A DNA stretch of 64,000 nt. Origin: Gordonia gummivorans. Lineage in GTDB: Bacteria; Actinomycetota; Actinomycetes; Mycobacteriales; Mycobacteriaceae. The translations under genes were made by a program, and so were the position numbers. The notes under the pieces are model-generated. The model saw nothing but the letters and a program-made list of their open reading frames with translations. It did not search any database and had not been told where the DNA came from. Positions 17,271 to 25,308 of this stretch are shown here, piece by piece. The stretch lies in the NCBI RefSeq assembly GCF_022513585.1, contig NZ_JAKWBF010000018.1, positions 47,442 through 111,441 of the forward strand. The letters run 5' to 3'. How positions within the stretch are numbered: position 1 is the first letter of the stretch; each line of letters opens with the position of its first letter.

Positions 17271-18275
17271 TCAGCGGGTCACGTATCCGCGCGCCTTGTC
17301 GACCACGTTGACCAGCGTCGACGCGAGGTCCGATGCGTCGGAATCCCGATATTTGCGCAGGTTGACGAGGATCTGGTCGGCCAGTGAGTCACGCCACCCC
17401 GCCACGTCGCCGCTCATGTGCGCCGAGATCGAGACTCCGGGCATATCCCACAGCGGACTGTCCTCGGCCAGCGGTTCGTCGTCGAACACGTCCAGCGAGG
17501 CCGCTCCGAGCGCACCCGAGCGCACCGCATCCACCAGTGCGGATTCGTCGACGAGCTGCCCGCGCCCGACGTTGACGAGGTGGGCGCCGGATTTCATGGC
17601 CCCGAGTACCCGCGCGTCGACCATCCGTTCGGTCTGCGGTGTGAGCGGCGCGACGAGGATGACGTTGTCGAAGGCGCCGATGTGATCGGCGAGGTCGGAT
17701 GTGGCGATCACCTCGCCGAAGTCGGGGTCGCCGGTCCGTGCGACGCGGCCGGCCCCGGTCACCGACACCCCCACCGCCCGCAACAACCGGGCGATGGCAC
17801 GTCCGATACCGCCCGTTCCCACCACGAGCGCCGACGTCCGATGCGTCGCGACCGTCTCCCGATGCCGCCACACGTGGTCACGCTGAAATCCCATCGATTC
17901 GTGTAATCGCTTGTCCCGAGCCAGGATCGAGCCCAGGACGAACTCCGCAATCGGGCGGTCGAACACGCCGCTGGCGTTCGTGACCACCACCTCAGAGGTC
18001 ACCAGATCGTCGAAGAGCAGCGAGTCGACACCGGCCGCACAGACGTGCACCCAGCGCAGCGAGTCTTTCGCCACGTCCCAGTTGTCGACGAGGCCGCGGG
18101 AGAAGAAGTCCCACAGGACAAGGATGTCGGCGCCGGACAGGGCGTCGGCCAGTCCATCGGCGGTGCAGTGCCGGATGTCGGCGAGTTGGTCCAGCTCGGC
18201 CAGGTTGTAGGGCGGCGGCACGTCGTCGGCGCCGAGGAAGACGAGAACGGGATATGCGTCGGAAGCCATCGGCAT
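17271..18275 (-). CDS. D-2-hydroxyacid dehydrogenase family oxidoreductase
   Basis: This is an NAD(P)-dependent dehydrogenase of the D-isomer-specific 2-hydroxyacid family, 334 residues. The Rossmann motif VVGTGGIGRAIARLL, the catalytic arginine in LVNVGRGQLVDESALV, the glutamate in DVFDDEPLAEDSPLW and the histidine in SISAHMSG are in the correct order. Either ATG 18275 or 18269 could be the start. The gene is divergent from the DJ-1/MarR pair, and its promoter shares the nested palindrome at 18296-18331, so MarR probably controls both directions. Whether the substrate is glyoxylate, hydroxypyruvate or a bulkier acid cannot be decided. Confidence 0.9.
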   Translation of the reverse strand: MPMASDAYPVLVFLGADDVPPPYNLAELDQLADIRHCTADGLADALSGADILVLWDFFSRGLVDNWDVAKDSLRWVHVCAAGVDSLLFDDLVTSEVVVTNASGVFDRPIAEFVLGSILARDKRLHESMGFQRDHVWRHRETVATHRTSALVVGTGGIGRAIARLLRAVGVSVTGAGRVARTGDPDFGEVIATSDLADHIGAFDNVILVAPLTPQTERMVDARVLGAMKSGAHLVNVGRGQLVDESALVDAVRSGALGAASLDVFDDEPLAEDSPLWDMPGVSISAHMSGDVAGWRDSLADQILVNLRKYRDSDASDLASTLVNVVDKARGYVTR

Positions 18276-18295
18276 CCACCCTATGCGTCCAACAT

Positions 18296-18331
18296 TGACA
18301 GCATTCTGTCAATTATGACAGAATGCTGTCA
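18296..18331. promoter_or_regulatory. Nested palindromic operator between divergent dehydrogenase and DJ-1/MarR genes
   Basis: TGACAGCATTCTGTCA (18296-18311) and its exact reverse complement (18316-18331) are separated by ATTA. Each 16-mer is itself a TGACAG/CTGTCA palindrome. This gives two identical dimer sites on opposite strands, spaced two helical turns centre to centre. The MarR gene two positions downstream is the obvious ligand. Confidence 0.7.
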
Positions 18332-18360
18332 TATTCAACCGAAACCTCAGGAGGCTCCCG

Positions 18361-18963
18361 ATGCATACCGTCCATCTCGCGCTCTACGAAGGCCTGGCCG
18401 ACTGGGAGTACGGATATGTCGCCGCGGGCATCAACAATCCGGAGTTCCAGCGCGCGCCGGGGACCTTCGAGATACGTACCGTCGGCGTCACTCGCGATTC
18501 CGTCACGACCATCGGCGGCGTGCAGATGACTCCCGGGCTGACGCTCGACGAGGTCGATCCCACCCAGAGCACCATGCTCGTTCTCCCCGGCGCGCAGAGC
18601 TGGGATGGCAACGACCCCTTCGTCGACGCCGCGTTGCGTTGGAATGCCGCAGGAGTGCCCGTCGCCGGGATCTGTGGTGCGACGCTGGGTCTCGCCCGCG
18701 CCGGACTGCTCGACCATCGACGCCACACCAGCAACGCACGGGAGCAACTCGCACCGACCGGATATCAGGGCGCCGAGCATTACGTCGACGCTCCCGCCGT
18801 CACCGACGACGGCATCATCACCGCCGCGGCTGTGGCACCGGTCGAGTTCGCACGCGAGGTGTTCGCCCTGCTCGGCATCTACGAGCCCACGGTGCTCGAC
18901 GCCTGGTGGCAGCTGTATGGCAAGAAGGATCCGGCCGGCTTCTACGCCCTGGCCGAGAACTGA
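18361..18963 (+). CDS. DJ-1/PfpI family protein
   Basis: This is a 200-residue protein of the class I glutamine amidotransferase-like DJ-1/PfpI superfamily. The nucleophile elbow AGICGATLGLA carries the conserved cysteine, after an acidic residue in the first strand (ALYEGLADWEYGY). Members are glyoxalase III/deglycases, stress chaperones, proteases or isonitrile hydratases, and the sequence does not discriminate. A perfect AGGAGG lies 8 bp upstream of the ATG. The MarR gene starts 5 bp after its stop, and both share the operator at 18296-18331, which suggests an inducible detoxification unit. Confidence 0.88.
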   Translation: MHTVHLALYEGLADWEYGYVAAGINNPEFQRAPGTFEIRTVGVTRDSVTTIGGVQMTPGLTLDEVDPTQSTMLVLPGAQSWDGNDPFVDAALRWNAAGVPVAGICGATLGLARAGLLDHRRHTSNAREQLAPTGYQGAEHYVDAPAVTDDGIITAAAVAPVEFAREVFALLGIYEPTVLDAWWQLYGKKDPAGFYALAEN

Positions 18964-18968
18964 CGCGC

Positions 18969-19403
18969 GTGTCCGAACATCAACGACTGCTGTCCGACGC
19001 GGCGCTGACCGCGTTCCACCTGAACGGGCAGTTCCTCGCTCTCGCCGACGAGCTCGCACGTCCCGCCGGCCTGACGGCAACACGGTGGCAGGTTCTCGGC
19101 GCGGTCTTGGACACGCCTCGCACGGTGTCTGACATCGCCCGCGTCATGGGTATCACACGCCAGAGCGTGCAGCGCACGGCCGACATCCTGGTCGACGACG
19201 GACTGGTTGCCTACTCCGACAACCCCGCCCACCGCCGCGCGAAACTCGTCGTCGCCACCGACGTCGGACGCGCGTCGGTCGAGGCCATCACACCTGGTCA
19301 TCGGGCTGCTGCCGACCGCCTTACCGCCATGCTCGGCGCGGAACAATGGGAGTCGATCATCGACGGAATGCATGCGCTGAGCCGGGCCCTCGACAGCCTC
19401 TGA
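18969..19403 (+). CDS. MarR family transcriptional regulator
   Basis: This is a 144-residue winged-helix regulator. The recognition helix region is TVSDIARVMGITRQSVQRTADILVDDGLVAY, followed by the wing DNPAHRRAKLVVATDVG, and the terminal helices form the dimer interface. It starts at GTG 18969, 5 bp after the DJ-1 stop, so it is cotranscribed. The long open frame beginning at 18045 is a chance extension across other genes. It most likely represses its own operon and perhaps the divergent dehydrogenase through the nested palindrome. Confidence 0.9.
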   Translation: MSEHQRLLSDAALTAFHLNGQFLALADELARPAGLTATRWQVLGAVLDTPRTVSDIARVMGITRQSVQRTADILVDDGLVAYSDNPAHRRAKLVVATDVGRASVEAITPGHRAAADRLTAMLGAEQWESIIDGMHALSRALDSL

Positions 19404-19430
19404 CCTGGCCCTGCGAGACGAACCTGTCTA

Positions 19431-19443
19431 ATTGTTGACAATC
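19431..19443. promoter_or_regulatory. FCD/GntR-type operator ahead of the catabolic operon
   Basis: ATTGTTGACAATC contains the TTGT-N2-ACAA dyad typical of FadR/FCD regulators. The same 13 bases occur inside the 20-bp palindrome before the GntR/FCD gene at 40118-40137. It lies 27 bp upstream of the aminotransferase ATG, and the TTGACA at 19435-19440 could also serve as a -35 box, so binding would repress. Confidence 0.6.
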
Positions 19444-19469
19444 CGACAAACTACCGTCACGGTGGAGCC

Positions 19470-20798
19470 ATGACCGCCAGTGTTGACACCACTCCCCTGA
19501 CCGTTCCGGCCGCGTCATCTCGCCAGAAGGCGTCGCTGAGTCCGTTGCTCAAACAGGCGACACCCGTGGTCGTCGACCACGCGTTCGGCTCCTGGATTCA
19601 CGGCACCGACGGCAACGACTACCTCGACTTCACCACGGGGATCGGGGTCACCAGCACCGGCCACTGCCATCCACGCGTTGTCGCCGCCGCACAAGCACAG
19701 TGCGCCAAGGTGATTCACGCCCAGTACACCACCGTCATGCATCCACCGCTGCTCGAGTTGACCGAACGGCTCGGGGGCGTACTACCGCTCGGACTGGACT
19801 CCGTCTTCTACGCCAACTCCGGGTCGGAGGCCGTCGAGGCCGCGGTCCGCCTGGCGAGAATGGCCACCGCCAAGCCGAACATCATTGTCTTCCAAGGCGG
19901 ATTCCATGGCCGGACGGTCGCAGCAGCAAGTCTGACCACGGCAGGCACCCGCTTCTCGGCGGGCTTCTCACCTCTGATGAGCGGCGTGCACATGGCGCCG
20001 TTCCCGTACGCCTTCCGGTACGGCTGGGACACCGACACCGCGGTCGACTTCGCCCTGAGCGAGCTCGACTACCTGCTGCAATCCCGCGTCGCACCCAATG
20101 ACACCGCGGCCTTCCTGATCGAGCCGGTCCTCGGTGACGGAGGCTATCTGCCCACCCCGCCGCGCTTCCTGGCCGGCCTCCGTGAACGCGCCGACGCGCA
20201 CGGCATCCTGCTGATCCTCGACGAGGTGCAGGCCGGGTTCGGACGCACCGGTCGCTTCTGGGGCCACCAGCACGCCGACGGGCTCGTGCCCGATATCCTC
20301 ATCACCGCAAAGGGACTCGCCTCCGGATTCCCCATCTCCGCCATCGCAGCGCCGACCGCACTGATGAGCAAGGCCTGGCCCGGCTCGCAAGGCGGAACCT
20401 ACGGCGGCAACGCGGTCGCCGCGGCCGCCGCCATTGCCACCCTCGACGTGATCGAAAGCGAGGGCCTGGTCGAGAACGCTCGCCTCCGGGGTGAGCAACT
20501 CCTCGACGGACTACGTTCTGTGGCAGCGCCTTACAACGGCATCGGGGATGTCCGCGGGATCGGCCTGATGGCCGGCGTGGAGTTCGTCACCGCCGATGCA
20601 TCCGGCGCACGAGTGCCCGACGCGGCAGCGGCAACCGCGGTGCAGCAGGCCACCACCGCGCAGGGATTGCTGACACTGACCTGCGGACCGGCCGGCAACG
20701 TCGTCCGCATGATCCCCGCACTCGTGGTGACCGAGGACGAGATCAGGCTGGGCGTCGAGCGTTTCGGTGCCGCACTGGCAGCCACACTCGGCCAGTGA
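19470..20798 (+). CDS. Class III aminotransferase, candidate diaminobutyrate/GABA transaminase
   Basis: This is a PLP-dependent ornithine/GABA-type aminotransferase of 442 residues. The PLP-binding aspartate is in LILDEVQAGFGRTG, the Schiff-base lysine in ITAKGLASGFP, and GGNAVAAAAA matches the family. It removes an omega-amino group to give a semialdehyde, fitting the semialdehyde dehydrogenase two genes downstream. In ectoine breakdown DoeD does this with 2,4-diaminobutyrate; GABA or another omega-amine are alternatives. It is the first gene of a six-gene operon, behind a GGTGGAG ribosome site, and overlaps the next gene by 4 bp. Confidence 0.88.
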   Translation: MTASVDTTPLTVPAASSRQKASLSPLLKQATPVVVDHAFGSWIHGTDGNDYLDFTTGIGVTSTGHCHPRVVAAAQAQCAKVIHAQYTTVMHPPLLELTERLGGVLPLGLDSVFYANSGSEAVEAAVRLARMATAKPNIIVFQGGFHGRTVAAASLTTAGTRFSAGFSPLMSGVHMAPFPYAFRYGWDTDTAVDFALSELDYLLQSRVAPNDTAAFLIEPVLGDGGYLPTPPRFLAGLRERADAHGILLILDEVQAGFGRTGRFWGHQHADGLVPDILITAKGLASGFPISAIAAPTALMSKAWPGSQGGTYGGNAVAAAAAIATLDVIESEGLVENARLRGEQLLDGLRSVAAPYNGIGDVRGIGLMAGVEFVTADASGARVPDAAAATAVQQATTAQGLLTLTCGPAGNVVRMIPALVVTEDEIRLGVERFGAALAATLGQ

Positions 20799-23770
20799 GC
20801 ATCGTCACCGACCTCACCACACTCGGCATCGACGCCGACGAGTCGACCCGGCGCCTGGCCGAATACTCCTACGACGCCTCGAACTATCGCGTGCCGCCGA
20901 TCGCCGTCTCGTTCCCGCGATCGGCCACCGAGGTCGCCACCGTTGTCCGCCATTGTCACGAGCACGGAGTACCGGTGACCGCACGAGGCGGCGGAACATC
21001 CATGGGCGGCAACGCCATCGGCACGGGCATGGTCATCGACCTGTCACGCCATCTCGCCGATGTCCTCTCGATCGACGCCGACGGCGAAACCGCTGTGGCG
21101 GGCGCGGGCATCGTGTTGACCACCCTTGCCGCGCAGGCACGCAAGGCCACCGACGGACGGCTCACCTTCGCCCCCGACCCCTCGTCGGCCTCCCGTGCCA
21201 CCCTCGGCGGCGCCATCGGCAACGACGCCTGCGGCAATCATTCGGTGCGCTACGGACGCACCAGCGATCACATCATCGAGCTCCATCTGGTGACCGCCGA
21301 CGGGTATGCGCTCACCGCAACGCGTTCCGGCCTCAGCGCCTCCGAGCCCGACGATGGAGCTGCCGCTGCACGTGCAGCTCAGATCACCCGGGATCTACAC
21401 GATCTGACATCGGCCAACCTCGGCATCTTCCGCACCGGGCTGGAGACCATTCCACGTCAGGTGTCGGGCTATCACCTGGCAAAGCTGCTCCCGGAGAACG
21501 GTTTCGACGTCGCCCGTGCACTGGTCGGCAGCGAGGGCACCTGTGCTGTCGTGGTGTCGGCCAAGGTCCGTCTCGTCCCGGCGCCCACGTCGGCATTGTT
21601 GTTGTGCGTCGGCTACCACTCCCCGTCCGACGCGGCTCGCGACGTGCCCGCGATCCTGCCGTTTGCGCCGTCGGCCATCGAGGGTATCGACCGCAAGATC
21701 GTGGCCACCATGGCCGCCCGACGCGGACCCGACACCGTCGCCGGTCTTCCGGACGGCTCGGCCTGGTTGTTCATCGACATCGACGAGAACAGCGCCGCAA
21801 CACAATCCGAAGAGGATGTGCCGGCCACGGCCAAACTGCTGCTCGACCACCTGCGCGGTCAGGGCCGAATGATCGAGGCCACCGTCGTCGACGATCCGGT
21901 CCGACGAAAGGCGTTGTGGCGCGTCCGAGAAGACGGCGCCGGTTTGTCGTCGCGCCTCGCCGACCCCGACGACGAGAACGTCGGCAGCGGCTACGAATCC
22001 TGGCCCGGTTGGGAAGACGCCGCGGTCGCCCCCGAACGCCTCGCCGACTACCTCGACGACTTCTCCGCACTCCTCGACGAGCATGGACTCACCGGCGTGA
22101 TGTACGGCCACTTCGGCGCGGGCTGTATGCACGTGCGGATCACCTTTGACCTGCGGACCGAATCCGGTCGCGCGACGATGGACCGATTCTGCACCGCGGC
22201 AGCCGAACTCGTGGTCCGCCACGGTGGTTCCCTGTCCGGCGAACACGGCGACGGACGTGCACGGTCGGCGCTGCTACCCATCATGTACGCCCCGGATATG
22301 TTGCGCGCCTTTGCCGAGTTCAAGAGGATCTGGGACCCGGCCGGCACTCTCAACCCCGGCAGCATCGTCGACCCACTCCCGATCACCACCGACCTCGCAC
22401 TCGCCGACGTCCCGGATCGGCACTGGCCGACCAGTTTCAACCTCTGCCACTCCGGCGACACGCCCCTACCGCTCCCTGAGGTGCGAGCGAAGCGAGCCTC
22501 GAAGGGCCCGGCGACCACCCCGCCCGACCCCTTCACCCACGCCGTCCAAGGCTGCATCGGCGTCGGCCGTTGTCGTGCGTCGTCGGGCGGTGTGATGTGT
22601 CCGAGCTTCCGCGCCACGCGCGACGAGAAGGACTCGACGCGGGGCCGGGCGCGCGTCTTGCAAGACATGGTCCGCACCGCACCCTCGGTCGAAGAGGGTT
22701 GGCGATCAACCGATGTCGCCGACGCCCTCGACCTGTGCCTGTCCTGCAAGGCGTGCTCCACCGACTGCCCGACCGGCGTCGACATGGCCACCTACAAGTC
22801 GGAGTTCCTCGACCACCATTACCGTCGCCGCCTTCGTCCGCTCTCCCACTACTCGCTCGGCTGGATGCCCGCATGGCTCCCGACCGCCACCCTTGCCGCG
22901 CCTGTCGTCAACAGGGTTCTCGCGTCGAAACTGAACCGGCTCATGGCACGGGCGGGCGGTATCGATCCGCGACGTTCCATGCCGCGGTTCGCCACACGAG
23001 CCCAACGCCGCGAGCACCTCAAAGCGCTGCCCGCGGTGAACGCCACCTCCGACGTGATACTCGTCGCCGATTCCTTCACCAAGGCCTTCCGACCGCACGT
23101 GGCGACAGCCACCGCCGAGGTGCTGGGCGCCGTCGGCGACGCGGTCGGCTGCACCAGCGACGTCTGCTGTGGGCTCACGTGGATCTCCACCGGCCAGCTG
23201 AAACGGGCCCGTAAGACGTTGCAGCGCACGGCGTCGATCCTCGACGATGGAACAGACCGGCCCATCGTCGTCGCCGAACCCAGTTGCGCCGCAGCCCTGC
23301 GCAAGGACCTACCTGAGCTCGTCGACACCCCGGCGGCCCATCGCGTCGCGTCGAGGGTGCGCAGTTTCGCGTCGCATCTGGCCACCCTGACCGACGACGG
23401 TTGGCAGCCAACAGGACTGCCCCAGGCGGTCACTTTGCAGACGCATTGCCACGAGTACGCGGTGTTCGGTGCTGCGACGGGCGCATCGGCATTGCGGTCA
23501 CTGGGTGTCGAGGTGCACAACGCCGAGGGCTGCTGCGGCGTCGCCGGAAACTTCGGGTTCGAACGTGGCCACTACGAGGTCAGCATGGCGGTGGCCGAGA
23601 ACTCGCTCGCTCCGGCGCTGCGTGAGCAACCCGACCGTCCCGTCGTCACCGACGGCTTCAGCTGCGCCATGGCCGTCGATCACCTCTCGTCGGTCGACGC
23701 CGCACTCGCCTCGACGCGCAGCGTCCACCTCGCCGAACTGTTGGCCGATCCAGGAGGAAATCCCACATGA
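20795..23770 (+). CDS. FAD- and Fe-S-containing D-2-hydroxyacid dehydrogenase (YdiJ/GlpC-like fusion)
   Basis: This is a 991-residue fusion. Residues 1 to about 540 form a VAO/PCMH-type FAD domain and FAD-oxidase C domain (RGGGTSMGG, GGAIGNDACGNHSVRYG, SGEHGDGRARS). Two [4Fe-4S] clusters follow (CIGVGRC...VMCPSF and CLSCKACSTDCP). Two cysteine-rich CCG domains close the protein (DVCCGLTW, GCCGVAGNFGFE). The layout matches E. coli YdiJ and D-2-hydroxyglutarate or glycolate dehydrogenases, which pass electrons to the respiratory chain. Residues 559-570 (PLPEVRAKRASK) are encoded by a REP-like repeat inserted in frame between the FAD and Fe-S parts. Its role beside ectoine-type enzymes is unclear. 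Confidence 0.87.
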   Translation: MSIVTDLTTLGIDADESTRRLAEYSYDASNYRVPPIAVSFPRSATEVATVVRHCHEHGVPVTARGGGTSMGGNAIGTGMVIDLSRHLADVLSIDADGETAVAGAGIVLTTLAAQARKATDGRLTFAPDPSSASRATLGGAIGNDACGNHSVRYGRTSDHIIELHLVTADGYALTATRSGLSASEPDDGAAAARAAQITRDLHDLTSANLGIFRTGLETIPRQVSGYHLAKLLPENGFDVARALVGSEGTCAVVVSAKVRLVPAPTSALLLCVGYHSPSDAARDVPAILPFAPSAIEGIDRKIVATMAARRGPDTVAGLPDGSAWLFIDIDENSAATQSEEDVPATAKLLLDHLRGQGRMIEATVVDDPVRRKALWRVREDGAGLSSRLADPDDENVGSGYESWPGWEDAAVAPERLADYLDDFSALLDEHGLTGVMYGHFGAGCMHVRITFDLRTESGRATMDRFCTAAAELVVRHGGSLSGEHGDGRARSALLPIMYAPDMLRAFAEFKRIWDPAGTLNPGSIVDPLPITTDLALADVPDRHWPTSFNLCHSGDTPLPLPEVRAKRASKGPATTPPDPFTHAVQGCIGVGRCRASSGGVMCPSFRATRDEKDSTRGRARVLQDMVRTAPSVEEGWRSTDVADALDLCLSCKACSTDCPTGVDMATYKSEFLDHHYRRRLRPLSHYSLGWMPAWLPTATLAAPVVNRVLASKLNRLMARAGGIDPRRSMPRFATRAQRREHLKALPAVNATSDVILVADSFTKAFRPHVATATAEVLGAVGDAVGCTSDVCCGLTWISTGQLKRARKTLQRTASILDDGTDRPIVVAEPSCAAALRKDLPELVDTPAAHRVASRVRSFASHLATLTDDGWQPTGLPQAVTLQTHCHEYAVFGAATGASALRSLGVEVHNAEGCCGVAGNFGFERGHYEVSMAVAENSLAPALREQPDRPVVTDGFSCAMAVDHLSSVDAALASTRSVHLAELLADPGGNPT
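22469..22506 (+). repeat. REP-like repeat inside a coding sequence
   Basis: CCGCTCCCTGAGGTGCGAGC begins a 38-bp copy of the REP-like family also found at 26529-26632, 35187-35265, 49526-49688 and 62617-62713. Here it is translated as PLPEVRAKRASKG between two domains of the FAD/Fe-S protein, in frame and without a stop. Confidence 0.8.
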
Positions 23771-25269
23771 CCACCATCGAATCCCGCACCGCTCCCGCGA
23801 TCGACGAGGTCCATCCGGATCTCTTCATCGACGGCCAGTGGGTCCCCGCTGCCTCCGACAAGCGTTTCGATGTCGTCAACCCCGCCACCGAGGAGACCCT
23901 TGCCCGCGTCGCCGACGCCGACGCCACCGATGCCCGCCGCGCGATCGAGTCCGCGGCCGCGCACCAGAAGTCCTGGGCCGCGACATCACCGCGATCGCGC
24001 AGCGAGATCCTCTACCGCGCATATCAACTCATCATCGACCGCGCCGACGAGATCGCCGCGGTGATGACCGCGGAAATGGGCAAACCACTCGCAGAGGCGA
24101 AGGGTGAAGTCGCCTACGGTGCCGAGTTCTTCCGTTGGTTCGCCGAGGAGGCAGTACGCATCGGCGGCGATCACACCACCACCGGCGACGGCGGCAACCG
24201 GATCATCGTCACCAAACAGCCTGTCGGACCGTGCATTCTGATCACACCCTGGAACTTTCCGCTCGCCATGGGCACTCGCAAGATCGGCCCCGCGATCGCG
24301 GCAGGTTGCACGATGGTGTTCAAACCGGCCGAGCTCACTCCGCTGACCACGCTGATGCTGGCCGACATCCTCACCGAGGCAGGACTTCCCGACGGTGTGC
24401 TGAACGTGGTCACCACCACCGACCCATCCGCCGTCGTCACCGAGTGGATGGAGAGCGGCCTCGCGCGCAAGGTCAGCTTCACCGGCTCCACCGAGGTCGG
24501 CAAAACCCTGCTACGACAAGCAGCGGGCACGGTGATGCGCACCTCCATGGAGCTCGGCGGCAACGCCCCGTTCATCGTGTGTGCCGACGCCGACATCCCA
24601 CGTGCCGTCGACGGCCTGGTGGTGGCGAAGATGCGCAACATGGGCCAGGCGTGCACGGCCGCCAATCGGGTGTTCGTGCACCGCAGCATCATCGACGACT
24701 TCTCCACGCAACTCACCGGACGCATGTCCGCGCTGCGAGTCGGTGACGGCGCAGCAGAGGGAACACAGGTCGGGCCCCTCGTCGAACCGAAAGCGGTCGG
24801 CAAGGTAGCCCACCTCGTCGATGACGCGACTCAGCGCGGTGCCACCGTGCGCTGCGGCGGAACAACTTCCGACGAGCCCGGGTACTTCTATCCGCCGACC
24901 GTCCTCGCCGACGTCGATCCCGAATCGGAGCTGATGTCCACCGAGATCTTCGGGCCGGTCGCGGCGCTCGTCGGCTTCGGCGATGCGTCCGCACCCGACG
25001 ACCCGGCCGCCGACGACGAGGTGCTCGCCCTCGCCAACGACACGCCGTGGGGTCTGGTCGGATACCTGTTCAGCCAGGACGCCGACCGGCTCGAGCGGAT
25101 GTCGTCGGCGATGGAAGTCGGTATGGTCGGCATCAACACGGGTCTGGTGTCCAATCCCGCGGCGCCCTTCGGCGGGATCAAGGAGTCGGGCCTGGGTCGC
25201 GAGGGCGGCCGGCTCGGCATCGAGGAGTTCCTCGACGTCAAGTACCTCGCCATTCCCGTCCGGCGCTGA
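23767..25269 (+). CDS. NAD(P)-dependent (succinate/aspartate) semialdehyde dehydrogenase
   Basis: This is an aldehyde dehydrogenase superfamily enzyme of 500 residues. It shows NPATEETLARV at the N-terminus, the cofactor region TPWNFPLAMGTRKIGPA, FTGSTEVGK, the general-base glutamate in MELGGNAPF and the catalytic cysteine in NMGQACTAANR. It is closest in style to succinate-semialdehyde dehydrogenase (GabD), the family in which DoeC (aspartate-semialdehyde dehydrogenase of ectoine catabolism) also falls. It overlaps the preceding gene by 4 bp. With the transaminase it would convert an amino group to an aldehyde and then to an acid. Confidence 0.92.
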   Translation: MTTIESRTAPAIDEVHPDLFIDGQWVPAASDKRFDVVNPATEETLARVADADATDARRAIESAAAHQKSWAATSPRSRSEILYRAYQLIIDRADEIAAVMTAEMGKPLAEAKGEVAYGAEFFRWFAEEAVRIGGDHTTTGDGGNRIIVTKQPVGPCILITPWNFPLAMGTRKIGPAIAAGCTMVFKPAELTPLTTLMLADILTEAGLPDGVLNVVTTTDPSAVVTEWMESGLARKVSFTGSTEVGKTLLRQAAGTVMRTSMELGGNAPFIVCADADIPRAVDGLVVAKMRNMGQACTAANRVFVHRSIIDDFSTQLTGRMSALRVGDGAAEGTQVGPLVEPKAVGKVAHLVDDATQRGATVRCGGTTSDEPGYFYPPTVLADVDPESELMSTEIFGPVAALVGFGDASAPDDPAADDEVLALANDTPWGLVGYLFSQDADRLERMSSAMEVGMVGINTGLVSNPAAPFGGIKESGLGREGGRLGIEEFLDVKYLAIPVRR

Positions 25270-25308
25270 ATCACCGGCGCCGATCCGACCCCACGATAAG
25301 GAGGCTGC

